DNA of 45,732 nucleotides from Oscillospiraceae bacterium. GTDB taxonomy: Bacteria; Bacillota; Clostridia; Oscillospirales; CAG-272. The notes under the pieces were generated by a model, which did no database searches, was not told the origin of the DNA, and saw only the letters and a list, made by a program, of their open reading frames with translations. A program made the translations under genes and the position numbers. Every line of letters starts with the position of its first letter. Position 1 is the first letter of the stretch. The stretch spans positions 1-45,732 of the forward strand of contig SVTW01000012.1 in the NCBI GenBank assembly GCA_015063585.1, in the 5' to 3' direction. This document shows, in pieces, positions 32,782 to 40,827 of this stretch.

Positions 32782-35463
32782 TTGCATTTTTCGTTATTAT
32801 TTTCAACCGGATTGGGTGCATCCTTTTCCAATACCGGGTTTATGATCGCCATCGCAGTGTTGGCGTTGATCCTCGGCGCGGAGATCGCGGGGATCGGTGT
32901 TCTGATCAGCAAGCTCGTGCGCGCTCGCAACCGACGCTTCTCTCGGACAGAGGAGGATGCGGAGAGCCGTTCGAACCACGCTGACTATGCCGCACTTTTG
33001 TTGTTCGGTGCCGTTCCGCAGTCAACCTACCTGACGCTGACGGTGCTTGCGGGACTGACGGCACTTTTCGCGGTCGTATTTTTGGTTCTTCTGATCATTC
33101 TCCGTGTGCGCGGATACGATTTCGCGTCGTCGGGGTGGTATCAGGAGGAGACGGCGCGCCGTGCAAGACCCACACAGCCCGAATCCGCTGAAACGCTTCC
33201 CGAGGAGGATGCCCCCGTGGCGGCATCGGTTGCGGATACTGTTTTTGATGAGGAGCAGCGGCAGGAGGCTTACACCGAGGCAGCGGAAGAATCGGCTGAG
33301 CCCTTGGACGTATTTGCCGAGGAGACTGACAGCGCAGAGATCTATGAGGAATCCGAGCCTGTGGTGGAGATCCTGGGTGCCGAGGAGACCGACAGCGCGG
33401 CAGACGCGGTTGCAGTAGCACCTGTGAGCCGCGTGGAGACCGTGACGGCTCCCGCCGACGGCGAGCCCGCCTTTGCGGATGGATCTCATCCCTATAAGAT
33501 CGTTGAAAAATATGTCACCGAAACCTATAAAGAGGTCTACAAGGAAACCCCCGCGCCCGCCGCTGATACGGCGTCCGCGCAAAACACCGCAACGAATGAA
33601 GCGGTGATGGAAAAGCTTTCGGATATTCTGGACGAGCTTCAAAAGCGCAACGAGCGTGACGCGAGTGCCGACGAGAAGGCTCCCGCGCAAAAGAAGGATG
33701 CGGACGGGGATTCGATTTCGGTATTTGCAGCCGATGCGCTTGAGGACGATGAGGATGATGAGGACGAGGATGACGAGCTGACCGCAGACGGTGGCAAGGG
33801 TGATGAGGACGATGAGGACCGCGACGACGAGGAAAATGATACCGAGGGAGATCACTTCACAGGAAACGAGCGGATCATCGGCTTTGATGAAAAAACAGGC
33901 TGTTACATTGTGGCGCATTACCGCAAGAGCTTTGAGGCAAAACTGATTCAGGCACGCCCCAATATCAAAAAGTATTACAGTGAGCTGAAAAACGCGTTGC
34001 TTTCCTACAAGGGAACCAAGAACCGTATCAGTTGGACTGCCGACAGCTTCCACAACGGACGCACTCCGATTGCAAAGATCAACGTAAAGACACGTATTCT
34101 GGAGCTTTATCTGGCACTCGATCCCGCAAGCCTTGAGGGAACAGTCTACCGCGGAAAGGACGTTGGAAGCAAGAAAAAATATGCCGACACCCCCTTCCAA
34201 TATAAGCTTCGCACTCCGCGTAAGTTCAAATGGGCGTTGGAGCTGATCCAACGCGTGTGTGAGGAGCACGGGCTCTCTCCCATTGATATCGAGCCGGTTG
34301 ACTATGAAGCACAGTATCCCTTTGACACCACCGAGAATCTCGTGGCGCGCAACCTCATTAAGGAATATATTCGTGAGGAAAAGCCCGCAACCTCCTTCGA
34401 GCTGGCACCCGATCACGTGCCCGCGGTTCCCGATGAGGACGATAGCGTGATCCCCGCCAACGCAAACTTCTCCTGGGAGTTTGATAACGAGGTCATGGAG
34501 GAAAAAGAGCCCGAGCCGATCCCCGAGGAACCGGCTCAGGTCGAGGAAGCACCGATCGAGGAGCCTGTTGTTGAGCCGACTCCCGAACCCACCGCCGCGC
34601 CCGCGCCTGCCGCATCGATCACGCGTGAGACCGTGAAGATCACCGAGATGCGCTATACCGAGCGTTATTACGCAAACGCCGAGCCGAGCTACGAGCGTGT
34701 GATTACAACAACCGAGCCGATCGAGGCGATCGCGCTTCCCGCCGCTGAGGCAGAGTCTGCGGAGGAGCCCTCCGACGTTGCTGCAAACGCCGCGCCGACT
34801 TCCGAGGACGGGGCAGACGCGGTGGAGATCGAAACGGAGGCAGCCGAGACTGCTGACGCATCGGAGGACGGGACGGCTGACGAGACCGAGACCGACGGAT
34901 CCGTTGATATCTGGGGCGATCTGACAACCGATGCCGACGTGCAGGACGAAGACGCAACGGAGGAAACGGAAGAAGTCGAAGAAGTTGAAGAATCGGACGA
35001 AATCGAAGCAACCGAAGAAGCCGAGGAAAACGAGGAGCTGTTCTTTGCCGAGCCCGAAACGGATGAAGAGGACGAGGCGGACGAATATACCGAGGAATCC
35101 TTTGCGGAATGGGAGGAGATCGAAGAATCCGAGCCTGCTGCCGAGGACGAGGAGGCGAGCCGCCCCGCATCGGTAGAGGTGGTGGAACCGGTTGAGGAGC
35201 CTGCACCCGCTCCGCGCCGGGTGATCAACCCCAACGTGGCGGTTGTGGACATTGCGTCTCTTGAGGCGTTTTTCCCGGACGGCGCCGTGATCAATCTTGA
35301 AACGCTGAAGGAACGCGAGCTGATCCTTCCCTCGGCAACAACCCTGAAGATCTATACCGGAGGAGGACTGACCAAGTCCTTCACGGTGGAAGCAAATCAT
35401 TTTACCATGGACGCGATCACCGCGATCGGAACGGCGAACGGTGATATCGTGGTGGTGAGATAA
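32782..35463 (+). CDS. acidic membrane protein with C-terminal uL15-like domain
   Basis: 893 residues from a TTG preceded by GGAGG. The first ~115 residues hold membrane helices (TGFMIAIAVLALILGAEIAG; YLTLTVLAGLTALFAVVFLV) with basic loops. A long acidic, probably disordered region follows, interrupted at about residues 362-496 by a folded domain (IIGFDEKTGCYIVAHYRKSF ... ISWTADSFHNGRTPIAKINV ... YADTPFQYKLRTPRKFKWAL) whose family I cannot name. More acidic sequence leads to the last ~80 residues, which resemble the C-terminal half of ribosomal protein L15/uL15: VVDIASLEAFFPDGAVINLE ... LTKSFTVEANHFTMDAITAI. It is not a replacement for L15, given membrane anchoring and size. It is translated 12 bases ahead of the InlB-repeat gene. 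Confidence 0.85.
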   Translation: MHFSLLFSTGLGASFSNTGFMIAIAVLALILGAEIAGIGVLISKLVRARNRRFSRTEEDAESRSNHADYAALLLFGAVPQSTYLTLTVLAGLTALFAVVFLVLLIILRVRGYDFASSGWYQEETARRARPTQPESAETLPEEDAPVAASVADTVFDEEQRQEAYTEAAEESAEPLDVFAEETDSAEIYEESEPVVEILGAEETDSAADAVAVAPVSRVETVTAPADGEPAFADGSHPYKIVEKYVTETYKEVYKETPAPAADTASAQNTATNEAVMEKLSDILDELQKRNERDASADEKAPAQKKDADGDSISVFAADALEDDEDDEDEDDELTADGGKGDEDDEDRDDEENDTEGDHFTGNERIIGFDEKTGCYIVAHYRKSFEAKLIQARPNIKKYYSELKNALLSYKGTKNRISWTADSFHNGRTPIAKINVKTRILELYLALDPASLEGTVYRGKDVGSKKKYADTPFQYKLRTPRKFKWALELIQRVCEEHGLSPIDIEPVDYEAQYPFDTTENLVARNLIKEYIREEKPATSFELAPDHVPAVPDEDDSVIPANANFSWEFDNEVMEEKEPEPIPEEPAQVEEAPIEEPVVEPTPEPTAAPAPAASITRETVKITEMRYTERYYANAEPSYERVITTTEPIEAIALPAAEAESAEEPSDVAANAAPTSEDGADAVEIETEAAETADASEDGTADETETDGSVDIWGDLTTDADVQDEDATEETEEVEEVEESDEIEATEEAEENEELFFAEPETDEEDEADEYTEESFAEWEEIEESEPAAEDEEASRPASVEVVEPVEEPAPAPRRVINPNVAVVDIASLEAFFPDGAVINLETLKERELILPSATTLKIYTGGGLTKSFTVEANHFTMDAITAIGTANGDIVVVR

Positions 35464-35475
35464 GGAGGCGAGCAG

Positions 35476-38400
35476 ATGAAAAAAATAACCTTAAAAATTG
35501 CGGTGGTATTGCTTCTTTTACTCACTGCGTTCTCTGCGTTGGCGCTCGCTGTCTATGCCGCCACAGCCGAGACCTACGAGGTGGCGTTTGAATACGATTC
35601 AGATGCCTGCACCCTAAAGCTTACGGCAGACGGCAAGGTGCTCAGCCCGAGTCTGCTTGACAGTAAGCTCTATTACGTTCCCAAAAACTACGGAACCTTT
35701 GAAATTCTCGTGATCCCGAAGGTTGGCTTCGATCTCTCGCCTCTGACCGACGTGGAGACCGAAAAGGGATTGGCAGCGTCGGATACCGACAGCGAGGGCA
35801 TTCATTATCAGCCCCCGATCACCAAAAACGTGAAATTCAAGCTCACCGCAACCCCCAAGCTCTACACCATTGAGGAAAAGAGCGCAGAGCTGTCACACGA
35901 TCTGGTATTTAACACCATTCAATATCACTATTGCTCAGATGAAGTGATCTCCTTGCCGATCCCCACCATGGAGGGCTACAAATTTACGGGTTGGCTGATT
36001 TACGACAAGAATGACGTCTCCTTCCAGCTCAACACCATTTCGGGCAATTCGGTTTCATTCCCCACGGGAAGCTATCCCACCGTTGGCGACACGCTGTATG
36101 CAAAGCCGATCTGGGAAGGTCTTCCACAGACCGTTACGCGTTTCGATTACGAGTACGATCCCACGGGAACCTCGATGATCCCCGTTAATAAGGATGTTGA
36201 CGGTGTTGTTTCGTTTGTTTCATGGGCTGAAAAGAACGGAACGCTGAACATCAGCGGCTTGTTTGGAAACGACGCCGACCAAAAGGCAAATGAGGACGGA
36301 AGTGTGAAAGCCACCTTTGATAAGGACGGCTACAAAAAATACGTCGGCTATTATGATTTCTGCGACTATGCGGAGAAATCCGAGTATTATACGGTGCTTC
36401 CCAAGGTAAAAGCCGATGCGGAGGCAAACAAGATCTACCGCTATTACGTGCCGATCACGTATTCCATTTTGTATGAGGGGCTGGATGAGGTTGCGGACAC
36501 CGCTTCCTATCCCACCAAGCACGTATATAATGCGGCAACCTCTTTCGTGGATCTCAAGCCCGAACGTGTTGGCTACACCTTTGCGGGCTGGAAGGTCTAT
36601 ATCCAAAAGGACGGCGTGAAAACCGACGTAACCGCACAGGTCGGCAATCTCGGTCTTTCGGCAATCGAACAGCTGACGTTGGCGCGCTATGAGGTCTCGG
36701 TTGCAAACGGAAACGAAAACAACGAGATCGTGCTGGAAGCGGTTTGGACTCCCAAGACCTTTGCCATCGAATATGATTGGAACGGCGCGGACGAATCGGC
36801 TCTTGATTTTACAAAGGTGACCGAATACGTTTACGACCGTGAGTTGACGATCCAAAACCCCGTTCGCGTAGGCTACACCTTTACCGGCTGGACCCTTCTT
36901 TGTGACGGCAAGACCGAAACACTCACCCCTGTAAACGGTGCCTGCACGCTGTCCGCCAAAACCTACGTTGCCGACATTCAGCTGACGGCACAGTGGACGG
37001 CAAACTCCTATCAAGTGACCTTTGACGGAAACGGCGCAACGGTGGCGGGTCTTGATAAAATGACCGTTACCTTCGACACGGCAGTCAATACCGACGCGCT
37101 CAAGGCAATGCTGCCCACCCGAAAGGGCCATGCGTTCTGCGGCTTTACGTTGACAAAGGACGGTACCGATTATCTGATCGATGCCGAAGGAAACTTTGTG
37201 GGCAGCGTATGGCAGATCGCCGAGGATACCGTTCTTTATGCAAAATGGGACGTGCTTGCCTATGAGGTGACCGTTCATGCGGTCAACGCGAAGATCTATC
37301 TCAACGGCACCGAATATACGGGAACCCCCATGTTCTTTGATTTCGGAACGGTTGTGGCGATCCGCATCGAGGCAGACGCGGGCTATAAGGTAACCGCTTG
37401 GGAGGGCGAGAAGATCTCGCACGTCAAGACCTTTACCTTCCAATATACGATTCCCGACGAAAAGAGCGAGCTGGATGCAACCCTGCTTCAGATGATCACA
37501 ACAACGCCCTTTACGGTCGATTACGTAAACGAAGTATTCAAGCCGGCAAGTCAGATCGCGGACGGAACCTATCAGATCCAATGCGGTGCCGAAACGCTGA
37601 TGATCCGCGTGCAAAACGGTGTTTTCTACGTCAACGATACAAAGGAGACAAAAATCACCATTCCCGAGAGCTTTTTCGGAGAAGACGTATCGATCCAAAG
37701 CTTTGGTGACGGCGTTACCACGGCAGACAGCGATCCGCAGGTCGTAACGCTTGCGGCGCGTCCCACAATGCCCGTGCTACACAATCAGGTCAAGAGCATT
37801 TATGAGACCGAGCGCACGATCTCGATCCTGCTCAATCCCTCTGTTTATCTCTATGAGTTTGCCATTTCGGTCAACTCCGATATTTCCACGCTCGTTTGGA
37901 TCGATGCCGCGTCCATGCAGGTCGGCTCCGACGGCGCGTATATGTTCCAAAATCTTAACCCCGGAACAATCTACAACGTCTATATCCGCGTGAAAGCGGC
38001 GGACGGCGACCATCCCCACGGTGTAGAGGGTCCCTTTGTGCAAAAGACCTACGCGGGGAACTATCTTAACGAGAAGATCAAGGATCTGGAAAACCTGCGC
38101 GAAACCTACGGGGACGGCGAGATGGTGGACGATCTGATCCAACAAGCCATTGACGAAGCAAAGGCGCTGGAGTATCCTTCGGCAACCTTCTACAACGACC
38201 TGGAGGGCATTTACAACCGCGTGATGAGCGAGGTTGCGTTTGCCAAGAGTCAGGACGACCGCATTGCCGAGCTGATCGCATTGCGCAACTCGCTGATCGA
38301 AACCGAGGCGTTCAATGAGAGCAGCGAGGATACGATCCGTACCCTTTGCGACACGGCGGTAGCATCGATCAAGGCGGCATTGACCCCCGATGAGATCACC

Positions 38401-40074
38401 GCGGTTTATAACACCGGTTCTTCGGCGATGAAGGCAGTGAAGCTGACCTATCTCCAAAACGGCAATATGCAGTTGATCAGTTTGGCGGGATTGCCGCAGG
38501 GAACCATCCTTTCCCAGCTCCGTTTGTCCGAGATTTCCGGATTGATCGACACGATCGACGCGGCGATCAAGAGCGGCAGTATTTCGGTAGCAACGGGGAA
38601 CCCCATGCTTCTGGCGGATGCGGTGGAATCGCTCCGTTCGCTTGACGTGATGGCGGCATACACCATGAAGCTCAGCCTCAATAACGCGATTTATACCGCT
38701 TACGACGGAACGTATGAGATCCGCTTGATCCTTCCCGAGGATCTGCGCGGCATCAGCGGTCTGCAGGTTGCTTGCTACAATGCAAAGACAGGCGTGCTGG
38801 AGGTGCTTGAGACCCGTGTGGACGGAAACGATTTGGTGTTCCGCGCGCCCTACGTGACCGATTTTGTGATCCTTGGGGATCCCACCGTCAATCTCACCGG
38901 ATTGATCGTATCCCTTGGCGTGATCCTGCTCTGCCAGCTGATCGGTATTATTCTGCTGATCTCCCGTCGTTCTAAGCATGCAAGAGAGGTGCGCGCTCAT
39001 GTAGCCGTTCTTCCCACCGTGCTTCTCACGATCCGCTTCCTGCCCGATAACGCGCTTACAACCGTAATGGTACTTGGCGGACTTGTGATCCTGCTTCAAA
39101 TTATCCTGATGTACCTGCTCCTTTCCTCCGAGGTGTTCTACCGCCGCCGCAGAAGACGGCACAGCACCTATGAGGCAACTCGCTCCGAGCCTGCTGAAAC
39201 GGTTGCTCCCGTGACCGAGCTCGAGGAGATCCCTGCCGACGAGCCGCTCGACGCAACGCCGGTTGACGATGACGGCACCGTGATCGCCATGAGCCTCTTT
39301 GAGGAAGAAGCGTTTGATGCCGATGCAGATACAGATGCCGATACGGCGACCGCAACCGAAACCGAGGAGAGCACCGAGGACTATGTGGAGGATGACACCG
39401 TGTTTGCCGAAGCCGATGCGGAATCCGAAGCAGATGAGGTTGAGGCGTTTTATGACGAGGAATACGGCTTTATTGAGCCTGCCGCGAATCCGCGCTATTC
39501 CTTGCCCGACGAATTTGTCGATGCAGCCGATCCCGATGTTGCGGAAACCGACCTTTTTGCCGAGCCCGACGGTGAGGATGTGGAAGAATCCGAATTTACC
39601 GAGGATGCGGTAGCAGAAGATGCTTCCGATGAGGACGGCATTTGGGCATATGATGAGGATGCGGATGAGGACGCGGTGGCGGTGTCTGCCGATCCCTCCG
39701 AAGAAGCCGAAGCGGTCGACACGTATGACGAATACGTTGCGTTTGCTCCCACCGAGGACGAAGCACCCGTGGACGACGTGTTTGCAGATGCAGATGAGGA
39801 AATCGTACCCTCAGAGGAGGACTCCGAGGGTGTTGCGTACACCGAGTCCGCTGAGGCCGGTGAATCCACCGACGGCGAAGAACCCGCAGAGGGTGAAGAA
39901 CCCGCAGAGGGTGAAGAACCCGCAGAGGGCGAAGAACCCGCAGAGGGCGAAGAACCCGCAGAGGGCGACACCACCGCCGACGACGAGGACGACAGTGCGT
40001 TCTATTTTGAGCCCGACGCACGCGGCGACGACGCACCGCCTCCGGAATATTTTGAGGATACCGACGGAAAATAA
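35476..40074 (+). CDS. large InlB B-repeat surface protein with acidic cytoplasmic tail
   Basis: 1532 residues; GGAGG precedes the ATG. A signal peptide (MKKITLKIAVVLLLLLTAFS, cut near VYA-A) is followed by several InlB/Listeria-Bacteroides B-repeats, each with a GYxFxGW-type core: EGYKFTGW (~168), VGYTFAGW (~370), VGYTFTGW (~470) and KGHAFCGF (~555). Next come a fibronectin-III-like segment (~755-860), a helical stretch (~865-1060) and a beta segment ending at ~1135. Membrane helices follow at ~1138-1162 and ~1193-1217, with a short hydrophobic stretch between them, then RRRRRRH, then ~310 residues rich in Asp, Glu and Ala. The basic patch predicts a cytoplasmic tail. There is no LPXTG or SLH anchor. 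It probably acts as a surface adhesin or envelope-spanning protein. Confidence 0.88.
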   Translation: MKKITLKIAVVLLLLLTAFSALALAVYAATAETYEVAFEYDSDACTLKLTADGKVLSPSLLDSKLYYVPKNYGTFEILVIPKVGFDLSPLTDVETEKGLAASDTDSEGIHYQPPITKNVKFKLTATPKLYTIEEKSAELSHDLVFNTIQYHYCSDEVISLPIPTMEGYKFTGWLIYDKNDVSFQLNTISGNSVSFPTGSYPTVGDTLYAKPIWEGLPQTVTRFDYEYDPTGTSMIPVNKDVDGVVSFVSWAEKNGTLNISGLFGNDADQKANEDGSVKATFDKDGYKKYVGYYDFCDYAEKSEYYTVLPKVKADAEANKIYRYYVPITYSILYEGLDEVADTASYPTKHVYNAATSFVDLKPERVGYTFAGWKVYIQKDGVKTDVTAQVGNLGLSAIEQLTLARYEVSVANGNENNEIVLEAVWTPKTFAIEYDWNGADESALDFTKVTEYVYDRELTIQNPVRVGYTFTGWTLLCDGKTETLTPVNGACTLSAKTYVADIQLTAQWTANSYQVTFDGNGATVAGLDKMTVTFDTAVNTDALKAMLPTRKGHAFCGFTLTKDGTDYLIDAEGNFVGSVWQIAEDTVLYAKWDVLAYEVTVHAVNAKIYLNGTEYTGTPMFFDFGTVVAIRIEADAGYKVTAWEGEKISHVKTFTFQYTIPDEKSELDATLLQMITTTPFTVDYVNEVFKPASQIADGTYQIQCGAETLMIRVQNGVFYVNDTKETKITIPESFFGEDVSIQSFGDGVTTADSDPQVVTLAARPTMPVLHNQVKSIYETERTISILLNPSVYLYEFAISVNSDISTLVWIDAASMQVGSDGAYMFQNLNPGTIYNVYIRVKAADGDHPHGVEGPFVQKTYAGNYLNEKIKDLENLRETYGDGEMVDDLIQQAIDEAKALEYPSATFYNDLEGIYNRVMSEVAFAKSQDDRIAELIALRNSLIETEAFNESSEDTIRTLCDTAVASIKAALTPDEITAVYNTGSSAMKAVKLTYLQNGNMQLISLAGLPQGTILSQLRLSEISGLIDTIDAAIKSGSISVATGNPMLLADAVESLRSLDVMAAYTMKLSLNNAIYTAYDGTYEIRLILPEDLRGISGLQVACYNAKTGVLEVLETRVDGNDLVFRAPYVTDFVILGDPTVNLTGLIVSLGVILLCQLIGIILLISRRSKHAREVRAHVAVLPTVLLTIRFLPDNALTTVMVLGGLVILLQIILMYLLLSSEVFYRRRRRRHSTYEATRSEPAETVAPVTELEEIPADEPLDATPVDDDGTVIAMSLFEEEAFDADADTDADTATATETEESTEDYVEDDTVFAEADAESEADEVEAFYDEEYGFIEPAANPRYSLPDEFVDAADPDVAETDLFAEPDGEDVEESEFTEDAVAEDASDEDGIWAYDEDADEDAVAVSADPSEEAEAVDTYDEYVAFAPTEDEAPVDDVFADADEEIVPSEEDSEGVAYTESAEAGESTDGEEPAEGEEPAEGEEPAEGEEPAEGEEPAEGDTTADDEDDSAFYFEPDARGDDAPPPEYFEDTDGK
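39877..39966 (+). repeat. five tandem 18-bp units coding EEPAEG
   Basis: GAAGAACCCGCAGAGGGT repeated five times with only a T/C change at the last base of units. It encodes EEPAEG x5 near the C-terminus of the InlB-repeat protein. The near identity suggests recent slippage, so copy number may vary between strains. Confidence 0.95.
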
Positions 40075-40103
40075 TTCCGAAATTGAATTTTCAGTAAGAT
40101 CTG

Positions 40104-40140
40104 CCTCTCCTATCTTTTTCGATGGGAGAGGTGGATTTTT
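40104..40140 (+). terminator. terminator after the InlB-repeat gene
   Basis: CCTCTCCTATC (40104-40114) pairs with GATGGGAGAGG (40121-40131), 11 bp with one G-U, followed by TGGATTTTTG and more T-rich sequence. Confidence 0.85.
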
Positions 40141-40162
40141 GTCTTTTTATTGCCTGTCAGCC

Positions 40163-40191
40163 TTGACATTCCACCAAAAAGATGCTATAAT
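40163..40191 (+). promoter_or_regulatory. promoter of the cobalamin operon
   Basis: TTGACA (40163-40168), 17 bases, TATAAT (40186-40191), perfect boxes. Transcription should start near 40198, just ahead of the riboswitch. Confidence 0.93.
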
Positions 40192-40214
40192 ACAGACATC
40201 ACAACAGAATTATT

Positions 40215-40335
40215 TTCGCAGCTTGGTTCTGCCGCTTGGCAGATCAGAGGGAAGTTCGGTGCAAATCCGTCGCAACTATCATTACCGTAATGGAAACAAC
40301 GCTTTCTTAAGTCGGAATACTCACCGAGCATTTGC
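40215..40335 (+). promoter_or_regulatory. cobalamin riboswitch
   Basis: The conserved core of cobalamin riboswitches is present: AGGGAAGTTCGGTGCAAATCC (in two joined parts at 40247-40267), GCAACTAT (40272-40279) in place of the usual GCCACTGT, and the B12 box AGTCGGAATACTCACC (40310-40325). The segment between the core and the B12 box is short, and GCAACTAT differs from consensus, so it may be a compact variant. It precedes a terminator at 40391 and the ECF operon. High cobalamin is expected to favour termination. Boundaries are approximate. Confidence 0.9.
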
Positions 40336-40390
40336 GAGGGCAATTGTGTGTACCGCGCCGGGCGCTGTGCACATCTCGTTTTTGGATAGG

Positions 40391-40465
40391 AAAAGCGTAG
40401 CCGTTTTTTGTCAGGGGGAGGGGTGTACTATACCCATCACTTCTGACAGGATCGCTACGCTTTTT
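40391..40465 (+). terminator. riboswitch-controlled terminator
   Basis: AAAAGCGTAGC (40391-40401) pairs with GCTACGCTTTT (40454-40464), followed by more T. Inside, TGTCAG (40409-40414) pairs with CTGACA (40443-40448). A separate hairpin around 40350-40372 (GCGCC/GGGCGC) lies between it and the B12 box and may take part in switching. Confidence 0.82.
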
Positions 40466-40509
40466 ATTGTTTTTACAGTAAAAAGCGCTTTTGTTTTTTG
40501 GAGGGGCAT

Positions 40510-40827
40510 ATGACGGATCAAAAATACAAGCGGGAGGACTGCATGGTGCTCCTGCAAAAGAAATATCGGGAGCTGGAGGCGCAGGGACTTTCGCGCTTTC
40601 CTCAACGCTCGGATTTTGAGGAACGCGAGGTCGTCGCGATCAAATCCTTTTTGGGACCTTGGCCGCGTGCTTTGGAGGCGGCAGGCGTAAAGCCGCCGAG
40701 AGAGGACGACAGAGCGCAAAAAAACAAGGAGAAGCGTGTGTACGCGAAACGAAAAAGAACTGCCGCTAAGCGGGAACAGCGGCGGACATGCCCAAAATGC
40801 AACGGCGAGGGAGGCGGTAACGAATGA
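40510..40827 (+). CDS. small basic protein with homing-endonuclease-associated-repeat-like segment
   Basis: 105 residues; GGAGGGGC precedes the ATG. Residues ~5-60 (LLQKKYRELEAQGLSRFPQR ... AIKSFLGPWPRALEAAGVKPP) resemble the homing-endonuclease-associated repeat (HNH_repeat type), a small helical DNA-contacting unit ending in FGxWxxALEAAG. A highly basic linker (KEKRVYAKRKRTAAKREQRR) and CPKCNGEGGG follow; the CxxC is half of a possible zinc site. No nuclease motif is present. It is the first gene after the cobalamin riboswitch and overlaps the next start by 4 bases, so it is made with the B12 uptake genes. A DNA- or RNA-binding accessory role is a guess. Confidence 0.8.
   Translation: MTDQKYKREDCMVLLQKKYRELEAQGLSRFPQRSDFEEREVVAIKSFLGPWPRALEAAGVKPPREDDRAQKNKEKRVYAKRKRTAAKREQRRTCPKCNGEGGGNE

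Noticed and set aside
33022..35400. 792-codon minus-strand frame
   Set aside because: Antisense to the acidic uL15-like gene; GAG/GAC-rich coding leaves a leucine/valine-rich shadow without ribosome site or domains. Frames at 10626-12251, 24886-26697, 36220-37698, 37777-39162 and 41118-42515 were dropped for the same reason.
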